DNA of 64,000 bases from Wuchereria bancrofti (GCA_005281725.1 SSBO01000003.1:3027824-3091823); one strand, 5' to 3'; counted from the first letter of the stretch, positions 51,001 to 64,000 are shown. Notes: generated by a model not told the origin, from the sequence alone. A program made the numbers and translations.

Positions 51001-54000
51001 GTATCCATGAATAGAGTAAATATTTTATCAATAAAGGGATATTTTACTTTTTATCTTATTTTAAGAGTTATTTTTTTTATTTAATTTTGTGGTAGAAGGA
51101 TATATCAGATATTTAGTTTATCGTAAACACTCGCTGCATATCATTATCACTAAGTTTTATTTTATCAGTAACAAAATGAAATAATGCAGCAAGAGTTAAC
51201 GAAAGAGAAATGTAGCAAAATAATAGTTATTTGCCGAGCTGACACTGCTGGTTGATAGTTAAATTCAAAAGAAACAATCATTTTTTTAAGAGGAATGAAT
51301 GTTGATCCAGCAGCAGAATGGACTAAAATTGGCTTAATTGTGTACGATAGTCAAGTTCCTGTTGGTATGTTGCATTTGTTGCATAAAATTATTTTAATAA
51401 AATTAAATGAAATTAACAAAATCTATTTACATTGTTTGCACAAATTTTTTAGGCGCAACTCCGGAATATCTTGCTGGACATTATATGCTGCAAGGATTGA
51501 GTTCCTTTCTTCCAGTGATGGCTTTAGCGCCACGACCGGAAGAGACCATACTGGATGTATGCTCTGCACCGGGTGGCAAGTCATCCCATATTGCAGCGTT
51601 GATGAAAAATACTGGAGTCTTGTATGCAAATGATGCCAATGTTAGTTTTGTCTTTGCTTTCAGAATCCTAAGATATCTTTTATGTTGATAATAATAAAAT
51701 TAGACGTTATAGTTTGTTAATTTAGGAAAACTGGGCTGCTTTACGAAGTGATTTATTTTCGTTTTTCAGCGAGAAAGAAGGGTGGTATTGACCTTATTTT
51801 TTCTCTTGATTCCTTCAAAATAAATTTCGTTTCATACTTATCCTATCATATGTGTTTTCACCGATATTTCAACTTATTTATTTTCTAGATGCAACGTTGT
51901 CGTGCGGTTATTGGTAATTTGCATCGGCTGGGAGTGAATAATGCAGTTGTAAGCAATTTAGATGGACGAGAATTTGCAAAGATTATGCCTCAAGGTATGT
52001 AGGAATGCTTTACTTTTTATTGCATTTCTGATCAAAACTGTTGAATAATGTCCAAGCATTATTAATGCTAACTAGAGTACCGGCATGGTGTTGTATGATT
52101 ACAGATATTTTGCTTTCAATTAAGCGCAACAATGATGATGCCAAAAAATACGAGAAGTAGTTAATCTAGCAAAAAAAAAAGATTTAGATTTGCAAGAATG
52201 TAGATCTAATTTAGATTTTAAAAGTTGTTCGGCTAGAAAGTTGACGTTTTATTTTATCTAAAATTCAAGGTTTTGATCGTGTTTTGTTGGATGCGCCATG
52301 CTCAGGAACAGGTGTAATCTGGAAAGATGGAAGTGTGAAAACGCGACGTGATAGTCAAGATGTTCAACGGTGCCATACATTACAGCGGGAACTGATACTG
52401 TCTGCGCTGGATTCTATTAACGCAAATTCAAAAACTGGTGGTTATCTGGTTTACTCAACATGTTCTGTTCTAGTAAGTGTATTGTACTTACTTTTGTACT
52501 GTTTTAGGCTCTTTGTCTGTATGTCTTGGTCAACTTTCATACCTTTGTCTTCAGCGTTCATTATCTCACCTGTATATATATATATATATATATTTTTTTT
52601 AGGTTCTTTTGATTTTCTAAAGCATTTTTCTATTCTAGCATTTGTTTTCAGCTAAGAGCTTAGTGCTGGTGTCTGTTGTACTTTCGTAAATGACAATATC
52701 AATAATAAAACATTATTATTAACTGAACTGTTTCAGGTTGAAGAAAATGAAGCGGTTGTAGATTACGCATTAAGGAAACGAGATTGTAAGCTTGTACCAA
52801 TGGGACTGGATGTTGGTGTCCAGGGATTCACGAAGTAATTGTTGTATTGTTTTTTTTTTTGTTTTTTTTTTCCGTTTTCAGAGATTTTTCTAAAAATTTA
52901 AACAATTAATTCAGATTTCGGGAATATCGCTTCCACCCATCACTTTGTCTTACTCGGCGATATTATCCACATGTCCATAATATTGATGGATTCTTTGTGG
53001 CAAAATTCAAAAAATTGTCAAATTCAAAGTCAGCGGTAAGTTGCAGCGTTTTGAATAATCATTTACAGCTATAGTTACCAGTTTTTCTCCACACCACCCA
53101 AATTTCGGCTCATATAGCAGTTTCAACTGTCATAAAACAATTTTTTTATTGGAAGAGTAATCAGGTTCTATTTATGGAATTGGATGTTTTTCTTTCCAGT
53201 GATTCATTTATTTGGAGCTTGTTACTTTCAACATAAAACCTTTTCAGTCATATTTTCAGCTCATTTCTCTCGATTTTTCAGTTTCTAAAAACTGTATGAT
53301 TTGAGGCAAATTTGATGTTCTGAAAGCTAACGATGCTATAGTCTTAAAGATTTTAATTTTCAGAAAAATACAAACACATCTGACGAACTGAAAAATAAGA
53401 ATGTTAATACTTCACAAAGCAAAACAGGTAGTGGTAATTCAAAGCGAGCACGAATCAAAGGTTGGTATTTCTCATTTTTCCATGAGGTTTTTAGGAAGTT
53501 AACATTGGTTTTTCACTTCATCCGTATTATAAGAACTTGTGTGAATGCAATAGCGAAGTTACGTATTTTGAAATAGTTCTGCGTGAAAAATATTACCTCT
53601 TTAGTAATACTTTAACATGTGGAAAATTAAAGAAGATATGGTCTTGCGAAGTTGAAGAAAAGAGCCGTAAAAGCTATTTTAATTTTATTTCAATTTTATT
53701 AGCATTAGGAAGCTCCCTTTTCAATACAGTTAACGTACAGTAAAAAATGCATCAATTGTCATTCTTTAATATTCTGAGAGACTTCTGCAGCGTTGAAATG
53801 ATCAGGATTTTGTTGCAATATTCATGAAATTTTTATGTTTTCAATGATGCTTCTTTATTTTTCTTTTAATTTTTAGGAAAGTCTGCAATAAAGAAGAAAT
53901 CAATTCCGGATGGAATCAATCAAAAGGTTTATTTTTCTCAATTTTCATTAAGAGTTTTGTAATGTGATATGTTAGCACTGAAAGACTTGTGGATTTTTCA

Positions 54001-54436
54001 GAAATATCAGCAAAAGCTTCCAACGGAGAAAATGGAAACCGATAAAAATATATCAGAGAGTTCAGTATCGAAGGTATGTTTGTTCTCGATATGGTAAAAT
54101 TAACAATCCAGAACATCGAGAAGTGTATTTCCTCATTTTTGATTTATGAGGAATTCTTTGATTTTAATAAGAAATGTGATTTAGTATATGGTTTACTCTC
54201 CACTCCATATAACACTATGATATTCCATTTTTAAAATTGTGTGATTAATGCATTTTTAGGAACTTGCAATTGGTGCCATGCGGAATAGTAAACCAAACAA
54301 TGTGCAAGAGAAACGAGTCTACAAGAAAAAATTTTTGTCTAGTAGATCGAAATCAGGCAAAAGTGGCAAATTTATGGGAATGAAGAACAAAAAATTTCTG
54401 AAGAAAAAAATTAAGAATACTGTAGCGCATATCTAA
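48036..54436 (+). CDS. nsun-1: NOP2/NSUN1 rRNA (cytosine-5) methyltransferase
   Basis: Eighteen exons join in phase from 48036-48185 to 54260-54436 (686 residues): 48672-48737, 49100-49204, 49364-49397, 49621-49747, 50013-50192, 50449-50557, 50810-50913, 51291-51364, 51453-51640, 51889-51994, 52270-52472, 52737-52834, 52915-53035, 53364-53460, 53877-53926, 54002-54073. The Lys-rich N-terminus and acidic/Ser stretch fit a nucleolar protein. The pre-catalytic region ([14 protein letters not shown]), SAM motif I (DVCSAPGGK, near 350), motif IV ([10 protein letters not shown]) and motif VI (YSTCS) with both catalytic cysteines are intact, so it should methylate 26S/28S rRNA and aid 60S assembly. 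The C-terminus is a basic tail ([17 protein letters not shown]). The gene is also called nol-1 in C. elegans. Confidence 0.95.
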
Positions 54437-56075
54437 TCAATTCATTTATATGAAAGATTTCTCTCATAACATTTTTTGCTTTCGTATTGGTAGTTATAAC
54501 AATTTATTGGTTGATTAAGTCAATAGTCTCATAAGAAATGAATTGCTTTTGTATGCGAGAAGCAGAAGCCATACAAAGCTCCTCTTCTATAAAATTATTT
54601 TTTAAAAATGAAAAGGAACAGAGATTTTTTTAGAATATAATTAATAATTGTTAACAAAGCATTGATTGGATAATGATATTTAATAGATAGCAGAAACATG
54701 CTTAAAAATCAAGAAAGAAAAAATGGAAATCAATGCTTATGGTTAGAAGAAATTATTGTGCCATGTGGATTATAGACAACTTTTGTGAAATTCATTCAAT
54801 GAGAAAATTGCACCTCCATATTACGGTGAAAGGTAGAATTTCTTATCCATCGACATTCAAATCGCTTCACCCATGGTGTTCTTTCTTACCCTGACTATTG
54901 TGCAAAAATTCACTGCTATTTTGCTCATTTTTCATTTTAACATTTATTTAGTTCCAGTAATCCCTTATGAGCTTTCCGGTTTAGGAAACTTAAAGATATT
55001 AGTTTCTCAATTTAGGGATTTTATTCTCAGCGTTACCTGATGAAAAATGAAATTGATAATTTGTTAGTTTCATAATTTTTGATAAACAGGCATATTTTTA
55101 TCTATTATTGCTATATTATTGTTGTTGTTATTGAAGAAGTATATGTGTTAAAATTCAATTTATTTCTACCTACGATTTTATTGATTCACTAAAAATTTTT
55201 TTGTTTTTCATAGTTTTATAATTTTGATTATTGCTTGCTGAGAATTTGCTTGCAATAAAAGAAATGTTGTTGCAGTGTAACTGAGTATGCATATGGAAAT
55301 ACAAATTGACTGCATTCATGAAGGGCGCAAGCCAAGCAAAAATTTGTTTATTGTATGCTTTACAAACTTCTCAGGGCTTTATCATCCTTATTAACTTTGT
55401 TTTTTTGCTAATTGACAATTCTAATTCTAAAATATTCTCAATTGAAATATACATTACTGCAAGTAAATTTTATTCCCAAAAATGTTAGCATCCTATTTCA
55501 GCAAAAAATCTTTACCATATATCGTTGCACATAGTTATTTTACAATTTTTTTTTAGTCATTTGTCATTCGATTTTTTCATTGTATTTTGTGCTTAATTTT
55601 TATTTCTCGATTTTTTTTTTCTGTTATATATATATTTTTTAATATATTTGATTTGCTGAAAACTTTCGTTCTTTCTCCATCCATTTCTAAATTCAATAAC
55701 TATAATTGAAAACTTATTGAATAATTTGTGACCGAAAAATTTTGCTGGGAAATAGCTTCATAAGTTCATATAATTAAATTAATTCTTTTTAATATATTTT
55801 TATATATTTGACAATTTTCTATATTATTTATAATTTTCTACCTTAATATTCACATTCCTTTTTTTTTTCCTATAATGTATTTTATATACAAAAATATGTA
55901 TTTTTTCTAATACATATTTTTGTATATTCATTATAATTTTAATTCTAATAATGAATTAAACGCTTACATAGCAATTTGTCGTCAATAAAAATTAGAATAA
56001 AAAAGGAATGAAAAAAAAAAGGAAAACGAAAAAGAAAAAATACGAATATTATGATAGAACATTAAATGAAATTTG
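54437..56075. other. AT-rich intergenic region between convergent genes
   Basis: It should contain the nsun-1 3' untranslated region; a CAATAAAAG occurs near 55253. The open frame at 55306-55488 starts on TTG and has no splice or family support. Confidence 0.5.
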
Positions 56076-56081
56076 TTTATT
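56076..56081 (-). terminator. AATAAA overlapping the stop codon
   Basis: On the minus strand the text reads GCTAATAAACAAAT: the TAA stop (56082-56080) shares two bases with AATAAA (56081-56076). If used, the 3' untranslated region would be very short. Confidence 0.35.
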
Positions 56082-57163
56082 AGCTATGCCTAATATAGGC
56101 ATTTGTGATAGATATATCACCGTGTGAATGAATGATACTATCATTAACATTTGGTGGCGGTTGATTAAATGCTTGGTCACCGGCTGCATCGTCATTTCCG
56201 TAAAAGTCATCCAGAAATTGTGCAACAAAATCATCCGGAAAAAATGACATACCAAGTATTATTTGCCAAATGATCAATGGTATCATTAGCTGAATGATAA
56301 GTATAATTGGTGCATCGGTTGTAGTAAATCTAAAATTTAAAAAGTAACCAAAAAAATTGAACTTTGGATTAAATTAATATGTTTAAAATCTAAAAAAATA
56401 AAATTTATATTAATGCTTAATTCTTCCAATTAAAATTACTAATCAAAAGTTATATCGTTGAAAAAAAAATTTGTTGAAAAATGTTCGAAATAATTTGTTT
56501 TAAGTATTAAAATGGTGAAAGAATTGAGCCAATTGTTCGGAAATTCTTTTTTTTTCTTTCTTTTTTTTTGAAAATTCAATATTAACTTAGTGCCTATTTT
56601 TCCGTCATTTTTTTTTCCAAGTAATTTTAAAATTAATTCTTTTGCTAATTGTTTTTTTACCTTTTAAAAACTTTAACCAAAATTATTTCATGTTTAAATA
56701 TACCAATTACCATGTCATTTTAACACTTTCAGTAGTAAAAATTACCACTTCTATTTAACATTATGCTTATAAAAAATTTAAAAAAGGAAAGAAATACTTT
56801 GGATAGTTTAAAATTTAACAAAACCATTTGTTTTATATTTTCAATTTATTTTATGCACAAATAAAATTTTGAAAAAATTTTTGCAAAAAAACATAGAAAT
56901 TAATTATATAATAATATAATTAATCATTTTTCCTATGCCTAATTATTATCACATTTCACCTGCCCTTATTTTCTGCTCCTTATTTTTGTTCAACTTCAAA
57001 AAATTGAAATTAAATATTTTGTTATAACACCACTCAAATCACAATCAGCCTTTTAATAAAGTAAGTTAATTAATTAGATGGTATACCTATAGAGTAATAT
57101 AATAATTGTTAAATTTAATGCGACAAATATGAGTAATAATTTCTCGGTAAATGATACTGACAT
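56080..57163 (-). CDS. small two-helix membrane protein with acidic tail, unknown family
   Basis: Two exons join in phase: 57163-57087 (donor AG/GTATAC) and 56329-56080 (acceptor ATTTTAG), 108 residues. Residues about 7-26 (KLLLIFVALNLTIIILLY) and about 33-52 (IILIIQLMIPLIIWQIILG) are membrane helices joined by a short polar loop that the intron interrupts. The tail of about 55 residues is acidic (FLDDFYGNDDAAGD) and then Asn/Pro/His-containing. The minus-strand polyadenylation hexamer AATAAA overlaps the stop codon. I do not recognise the family. The reading frame, the splice phase and the protein-like composition support a real gene; no leader acceptor is close to the ATG. Confidence 0.55.
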
Positions 57164-60100
57164 TTTCAATTATAACCGATCACTATTGAATGTTTGAATA
57201 AAAATAACTTATGAATTACACTTCAAAAGTTTTATAAAATTTTACGTCTTAATATTAGTGCTATTTTCTAACAAAAAATGTGCATTTGTGTAAATGATAT
57301 TTTAGAGTTGTATTTACGTGAATGACAAACTTAACTCACGTATTATCATACTTCAAGCATTACTTGATAGCATTTTTAATTTTACTTCTTTTCCTTATAT
57401 TTTCCACATATCATATTCGTAAAATCTTCTCATCAGTGCACACATTATGTGATTAAAAAAAGTAAGATTTAAAATGAAAATGAAAATTTAATTTTATAAA
57501 TTTTATTCATTTTATTAGAAACTTTAATTTTTCATTAATCGCATCAATTAGATGATAACATTTCTATCTTTTATCTCGAGATCTCTTCTTTATCTTATTT
57601 TCATATAGTAATATTGATAAATTGTAAAGATTTAGGTAAGTCTTTTGTACTAATTCTATTATGTCACAGTTCATTTCTCATTCTCATCTTTTACAATTGT
57701 TTATGATATTAGGAATAGATTGAAATTTCTTCAAAAAATATATGAAAGTCATTCACGTTACACGTCACCATAACACGTCAAAATATTCCACTCCAATAAT
57801 TTCGTATTTAGTTAAATTATATATGAATATGACGAAGCAAATCATTCAATGATAAAGGATTCAAATGACTAACTATCAATAAGTCAGCGATATTTTTTTC
57901 ACATTTTTTGGTTGTTTATCATTTTCTTATCATATCATATTCATATCACATTGAGAAATAATATCTATTTGATGAAAGAAATAATTGAAAAAGTTTTGTT
58001 TCTTCTCTTTTTTTTTGATTGACATAAAGTAAAATTATTGATTTCAATTTTAGTGGAAAATACGTCGTACTCAATGATATTTGTAAATAACTATATTTGT
58101 TTACTGTTCTGCATTAGTAAATGATTAAAGGTGTGTGAAATGTTTGAGAAATTTTTTTAGTTGCACAAATAAGTATGGTCATCTAAGGACAGGTTTTTTT
58201 TTTTATTTCTTCTCTTTCCTCTATTACTGGTCATTTCGAATAAAAATTCTTATTTATTTTTAGATCTCAAAGCAATTAAGTCAAATTTAATTGAGTAATT
58301 CGATTAAAATCTGAAGTCTAACATTCATTATTGGGAAAAATATGATAGATGAGGAAAAAATAATTCAATAATCTAACATAGTTGAATATATTGAATAACT
58401 GCTGTGACAACGATTGTTTATTATTGCAATACGGAAATGGAAAGTTGTAAACAAAGTAGAAGAAATACTTTAGGTATCAACAAACTATCAATTGATCTGA
58501 TATAAATAATTTGATATTTCCAGTAGGCTTAACTTAAATTCAATTCATAACTTAACTTTAATTCAATTCATAGCTAAACATTTTCTAATTAAATTAATTT
58601 CAGTTCTACTTATTATTTAATCTTCAAGTGAAAAATATAAGAAAATTGAAACTAAAGGAAAAGAACGAATAAGAAAGATCATAGACGAATGTATGTAAAT
58701 CATTTCAAATATAAATGAAACAAGAAAAGTTAATCAATTTAAATTTCGAACTTATTAAAAAGGCAAAAAAATATTAAGTAAATAATTTAAGATTTAATTT
58801 TAAGTAATAAATTTGCACCATTAATTATATTTCAAGTAGTTTCTTAATCTACCGTTTCTGTTTAATTTTTTCGTCTGATAAATGTCGCATATTGAAACTA
58901 CCAAAATTGATTAACCATAATGTTTTAGTATTTAAATGGCAGAATTATAATGTAGGATTTATTGCTCTTATCAATTTGATTAATGCTATTACTTATCATT
59001 GAATTTGAATCCAGTTTATAATCATAAAATCTTCATGAAAAACTTGATCCACTAATCAGTTTATCATCCTTTAGCTTTTTATATTAATCGATTGAACGAC
59101 TGATTAAACAAATCAAACAATTGATGATTTTTAAAAAAGAAAAGGGAAGAAGAAAAATAACTATTGATTTTTAGGGATTATTAAAGTTTGACGGCAAAAG
59201 TTTGTTTTTAAATTTTAAATAAAAACAAGAAAAAGCTATAGATTTCAGAAAATTATTAAAATTTAATGACAAAGGTTTGTTTTCAAATTTCAAAAGCATA
59301 ATTTTTCACATAACAATGTAAATTGATTCATTAAATTTATTACCATCATATCATTTAAAGCGAAACATGACAATATGTAATAGTTTCAAATCAATTTTTT
59401 TCTAAATTTCTTTTTTCAAATTTCAAAAAAAAATCATGTCACTTCTAATTTACCATATTGTATGCATCAGGGTAACTATACTTGTTTAATTATTTCTTAT
59501 ATTTAAGAATTATATTTCAAAAATCAACCCTTCCTCAGATTTCAATAAATAATTTATAATTTTGATTTGTGAATTAAGTTAAGTGATCGAGGAAGAAATG
59601 CAAATGAAGGATAGACAAAATTTCATTTTTGGAAATGTTTTTTATTTTATTTAAAAATTATCAAATTATTAAAAGCATAAATAATTTTTCATATATTTCA
59701 CATAACAAATTTTGATTGTTTAAATGGGAAAAGCAGAAATTGAAATAATCTGTGCAAAACAAGAATATTAAAGGAGATGAGGTGATATTTGTGTTTGGGA
59801 TGTATATAAAATTAATTTTTGGTTCAATTAACCATCAAATTGAGATTTAATCTTTCTCTTTCTTAACATTAAAGCTTTTTTCTCTATTTTACACTCACTT
59901 AATTAGTGTTAATTTTATCACAAAACCTTTCATATCATTTTGTTATTTTTATTTTTTATGATTTTTTAACAAAGCAGAATTGCATTCAGAAACAGAATGC
60001 GTTCATGCAGAAATGAAAATTAAAATTAGTTTGTTATTAAAAAATTTTCAGTTTCATTTTAATACATATATATATCTAAAGAAAGTTTTCTTCTTTTTCT

Positions 60101-60423
60101 ACCTCTCTCTCTCCCTCTCTCTCTCTTTTTCTATTTTATTAAAATATCCTATAGGAGAGAAATTAGCGATTTTGTACAAAAAGGCAAGAAAAAATATTAA
60201 CAAAAAGTTACGGAATTAAAAATTTATGTCAATGAATAATCGCAATTTAAAACTGAAAAAATCAAAAAAATTTTCGAATTATCCGGAAATTTGATAGATT
60301 ACATATATTTTTTTTTTTTTTATAATCGTTCTTTCATTTTTTCTCTGCTTTTTTTGTACATTTTTACTAGTAATTATTGTTTCATGCAATTTTAATTAAG
60401 CTTAAGCTTAGAAATATTAATTT

Positions 60424-60453
60424 GGTCAGTTAGTGACCATAGCATCAATGACC
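60424..60453. promoter_or_regulatory. cluster of GGTCA half-sites
   Basis: GGTCA (60424-60428) and TGACC (60434-60438) form an inverted pair with 5-nt spacing; another TGACC lies at 60449-60453. Such half-sites bind nuclear receptors; use by the collagen gene 1.6 kb downstream is inference. Confidence 0.3.
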
Positions 60454-60595
60454 AGCAAGAAATAATATAATCAAATGCAGTAATGAATTATAAATAATAA
60501 ATTGCTTCGGGCTGTATGATTAATTATTCTGGTTTATCATCTTTAAAATATGTGTGTAACTGTCTGTAATGCTGATTTCGCTGACTGTGTTGTTA

Positions 60596-60611
60596 TTCCG
60601 GTAAACCGGAA
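60596..60611. promoter_or_regulatory. TTCCGGT-AA-ACCGGAA inverted repeat
   Basis: Two perfect 7-bp arms with a 2-nt spacer contain head-to-head CCGGAA cores, the ETS-type binding core. Function is inference. Confidence 0.3.
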
Positions 60612-62076
60612 ATTCGAGAATACCTCTCAGAGGAAACCATTAATTTTCAATACATATAGCTTATAGTGGTACTAGTTAATCTTTTCCAAAATTAATTCAA
60701 TTTCTTCATTTAAATAAAATATTTGCAAAAAAAAACACTTATAAGAAATATTCGGAAAGTTTTACGGATTTCGCTGACTTTTCGACTTGCTTTCATCAAT
60801 AGAATGATATAGTTAGGAGATTATTCGATTGTATGTATATGAGAGGGAAAGAAAGAAAAAGAGACAAAGGGAAGAGAGAGAGAGAGAGAGGGTTGGATTT
60901 TATGGCAGTGTTCACGATTGAAGTTAAAGGTCAACAGCGAAAAGTTGTGTGATTTTCTTTTATTTTCGTTTGGCTAAAATTCTTATTTTAAAATATTTCA
61001 CACCTTCTAATGATGGATTAAATTGCTTTAATTAATAGAAATTGTGAATGGGAATGATTTTTTGGAAATAAATTTAAATAAAAAAAAGAAATATTTATGC
61101 TATTCAGCGGGATTAGATAATTAGAACAAAATAAAATAATACGATGATAAATACAAAATGTTTTTCATTTTTACTGAAAAAATCAGTCATATTTTTTTTA
61201 AAAAAATACAAATGTAAATTATGAAGTTCATTTTTTTTCTTTTTTTTTGATCCAACTGATTAAGTCGAATAGTTGTATTAAAATAAATTAGGAGAGATTG
61301 AATGAGATGTGATCTTAATTTCATCCTTTATTTTCCTTTAAATTATCGTAGAAAAAGTTAGAATTTAAATTTGAAAAAATTAGTATTAAAAATTGTATCA
61401 AATTTTATTGAAATACTGTTACAATTAGCATAATAAATAGGCATAAAACAATTAATACATGCTATTTACGGATTCAATTATGTAACAGTAAGTAATTTAT
61501 GGATTTTGATTTCAAATAATATTAATTACTTAAATATAATAAAACGGTACATATCCAAATTTTTCGAAATCATTTTGTGATTTACTTAAGTTTTATCTGT
61601 TGGTCAGTAAAATTCGTAAGCTGATGAAAAGGTCAAACAATGTTATCAAAGGACATTTTTATTATTTATTTGTATTTGTATACTAATTCGAACTGTTGAA
61701 ATTACAATTAAGATTAGCATTATGATGAATTAATGAATAACATTGTTCTCGACATGCATTAATCTCGAGATAACAAATCCGATCATTCCCTTCAACAGTT
61801 TTGATAATTTATGATACGAGTATTTCTAATTTCGTTTCCGAAATTTAAATTATGCTTATGAATGCTATTATTACTCTGGAATTATTCAACATACGATGTT
61901 TCTATTTTATTGTTAGATCTTTAAATAAATTAAAGTGTCATTTATCTCTGCCTTTTTTTCAAAAAAAAATACCTTCGTTATTATACTTAATTTAAAAATT
62001 AAGATGATTTCTATCGTTGTTTTATAAAAAATTTTATCAAATTTTGAAGTCTTATCATAAAATTAATTTCAGTATT

Positions 62077-64000
62077 ATGAAAAGAGCACATTTTTGGGTT
62101 TGTACTTTATCAGTTGTCAGTCTACTAGTAATCATCGCATCGTTGATAATATGTGCAGTGCTATTTCATGATGTTAATACTTTATATTATGAAATACTCG
62201 ATGGTATGGATGAATTTAAGGTAATGGTAATAAAAAATTTTTAATCTAAAAAAACGAGTATATTTTACTTAGTAAACAATTTTCTTTTTTTCAATAAATA
62301 TTTCCAAGTAATTTTAATTAATTACTATAATGAATATCAAATGCACTAAGAAAATTTGACCTGAAATGCTAATATTCTGAAATGATCCTCCTAATAGTAC
62401 GCATTGAATTGAAAACATAAATGCTTATTTATTTGCAATTACTCCATAATTGTTTTATGATAACAAAATTTTATGAAAAAAAAAAAAGAATGAAATGTTT
62501 CTTTTCATAACATCAGTAATATGAAATTTTAACATATTTCATTTAATTATTCATAATACATAATTTGTGTCAACTTAAGTAATTATCTTTAATTAAATTT
62601 TTAATGGATTTTTAATTAATGCAGTATTAACTTAAAAATTTAAAAGTTTAATATATTTTAGACTATAACGAATGATGCATGGTTAGAAATGATGAAGTAT
62701 CATGCGGTAAAAAATAAAAGATATGCAGATAGCACCTCAAAATTAACATTATCGGAGCTATTTAGAACGAAACGAATCCAACGACAAGCATATGATAATC
62801 ACATTATGCGATCACAATGTGGTAAGAAAGTTCCTAAATATTAAATTTAATTTAAAATTTTATTTTAAATTATTTTAGAAAGGATAGTTTTTGTTGATGA
62901 TAATATTTCTTATAGCATGTTCATCACAGCCAAATACTTGTCCACCTGGTCCACAAGGTCCACCCGGAATACCTGGCACTCCAGGAAGTAAGTTTATTTG
63001 TTGATCAAGATGAATGTTGTATTGTAAGACATTCTTTACACAATTAAAAATTTATAAAAGTTTGAAAAAATTTTTTTGCTTTAAAAAAAAGTATTGAAAG
63101 TGTTAATTAATATAAACTATACTACAAAGTTAAAAGTTTGTAAAAGTACGAATAATGATTGGTGTTCACACACTATGTTTTATAATTTCAGTTGATGGAG
63201 AACCTGGTCTACCAGGTAAACCTGGAATAAATGGTACAGCTTTTCTGCATAACTTGGGTTTGGATGAATATAGAACTTGCATCGAATGTCCAGCGGGACC
63301 TGAAGGACCACCTGGTGAACCAGGACCAATGGGTGAAGAAGGTCCACCAGGAATGCCTGGTAAACCGGGTTCTGATGGTAATCCTACCATGGCTGGAGAA
63401 AGGGGACCAATTGGTGAGCAAGGTTTACCTGGTAAGTGTTGAAGACTCGATACTTTTGTAATTTCATTTGAGTAGCAAGATAATTCACGGTCAAAATATT
63501 CAGGTCCACCTGGACCAATTGGACCACCTGGAAAAATGGGTGAATCAATGCTGGTCATGTACGGCACACCAGGACCAAAAGGACCACCTGGACCTGAGGG
63601 ACCAATAGGTCCTCCTGGAGAAGACGGTGAACCAGGACTAGAAGGAGATAGAGGTTTAGCAGGGGAGCAGGGACCTCCTGGTACATCAGGACCACCAGGA
63701 CAAGAAGGGCTACCAGGAGAGGTTGGTTTTATTTCATTCAATTTTTAGTAGCTTCAATGATTGCCTTTCATTAATTTAAAAAAAAATAAAAAAATTTGAC
63801 CTAAGGAAAACTATATAATAATAAGCCTTAAAAAGACCATTTAGTGCAAATAAAACGATAAGGATAATTAATATAAATTATTTATAAATTGAATAATTTT
63901 TCATGACTACTAATAATTGGATAATATTTGTAGCCCGGTGAGCCAGGAACACCAGGTGTTGATGCTGCGTACTGTCCTTGTCCTCAGCGTACTTCTTACG
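62077..64000 (+). CDS. cuticle collagen, 3' end outside window
   Basis: Six exons join in phase: 62077-62220, 62662-62821, 62916-62987, 63192-63431, 63504-63721 and 63934 to beyond the window (300 residues so far). An acceptor (AATTTCAG) ends at 62072, 4 nt before the ATG. The N-terminus has a signal-anchor helix ([20 protein letters not shown]), a non-collagenous stretch and a subtilisin-type cleavage site RTKR (residues 83-86), then Cys-flanked Gly-X-Y blocks. The triple helix is interrupted by a segment around [20 protein letters not shown] and again by [27 protein letters not shown] marks the start of the C-terminal non-collagenous end. CxxCPAGP recalls the DPY-2/7/10-type collagens; the exact orthologue is not assigned. 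Confidence 0.96.

Larger units (their letters stand above)
57164..62072. other. intergenic region upstream of the collagen gene
   Basis: No gene is supported. Two ACGTCA motifs lie at 57762 and 57775, a CT tract near 60102-60126, a GA tract near 60877-60891, a TAAGCTTAAGCTTA palindrome at 60397-60410, GGTCA/TGACC half-sites at 60424-60453, a TTCCGGT-AA-ACCGGAA inverted repeat at 60596-60611 and AAAGGTCA at 60926 and 61628. Confidence 0.5.

Noticed and set aside
63166..63741. 191-residue Pro/Gly/Ser-rich minus-strand frame
   Set aside because: It is the antisense shadow of the collagen Gly-X-Y repeats.
1..64000. tRNA, rRNA, CRISPR or bacterial-endosymbiont-derived segments
   Set aside because: I saw no tRNA-like TpsiC box, no repeat-spacer array and no long bacterial-type open frame by eye; a covariance-model scan was not possible.

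Overview
The window looks like nuclear DNA of a parasitic clade III (spirurid, probably filarial-like) nematode. It is very AT-rich. Genes are split into many short exons with TTTTCAG-type acceptors, several start codons lie just downstream of an acceptor (the pattern of spliced-leader trans-splicing), and the proteins are nematode-type (a cuticle collagen, PIR-1, SEC-61 beta). The genus cannot be read from the sequence, and the exon models below were built by hand from splice signals and reading phase.

Layout: 1-5860 is non-coding apart from an array of ACGTCA motifs and a possible orphan exon. 5861-10567 (minus) is a six-exon, 488-residue membrane glycosyltransferase-like protein (Nucleotid_trans family). 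10568-16060 is simple-sequence-rich spacer ending in a GC-rich stretch that may be the pir-1 leader exon. 16108-18092 (plus) is pir-1, an RNA 5'-triphosphatase, followed at about 450 bp by a possible small membrane-protein gene (18550-18765). 21446-23477 (plus) is a three-exon gene for a small secreted protein of 95 residues that I do not recognise. 27080-28530 is a decayed non-LTR retrotransposon. 29164-33203 (minus) is an eleven-exon class IIb-like histone deacetylase with one GC-AG intron and one junction that does not join in frame. 33390-36900 holds a decayed BEL/Pao retrotransposon plus part of a second copy. 36950-45400 has no gene I can support. 45437-45855 is sec-61.B, 47047/48036-54436 is nsun-1 (NOP2), 56080-57163 (minus) is a two-exon, two-helix small membrane protein, and 62077 to the window end is a cuticle collagen that continues beyond the window.

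The genes do not form one pathway. pir-1 and nsun-1 act on RNA, sec-61.B on secretory translocation, and the collagen and the glycosyltransferase on secretory or surface products. The less familiar content is the set of small hidden genes (21446-23477, 56080-57163, 18550-18765), the deacetylase with an HDAC10-like gatekeeper glutamate, and its unusual introns between two dead retroelements.
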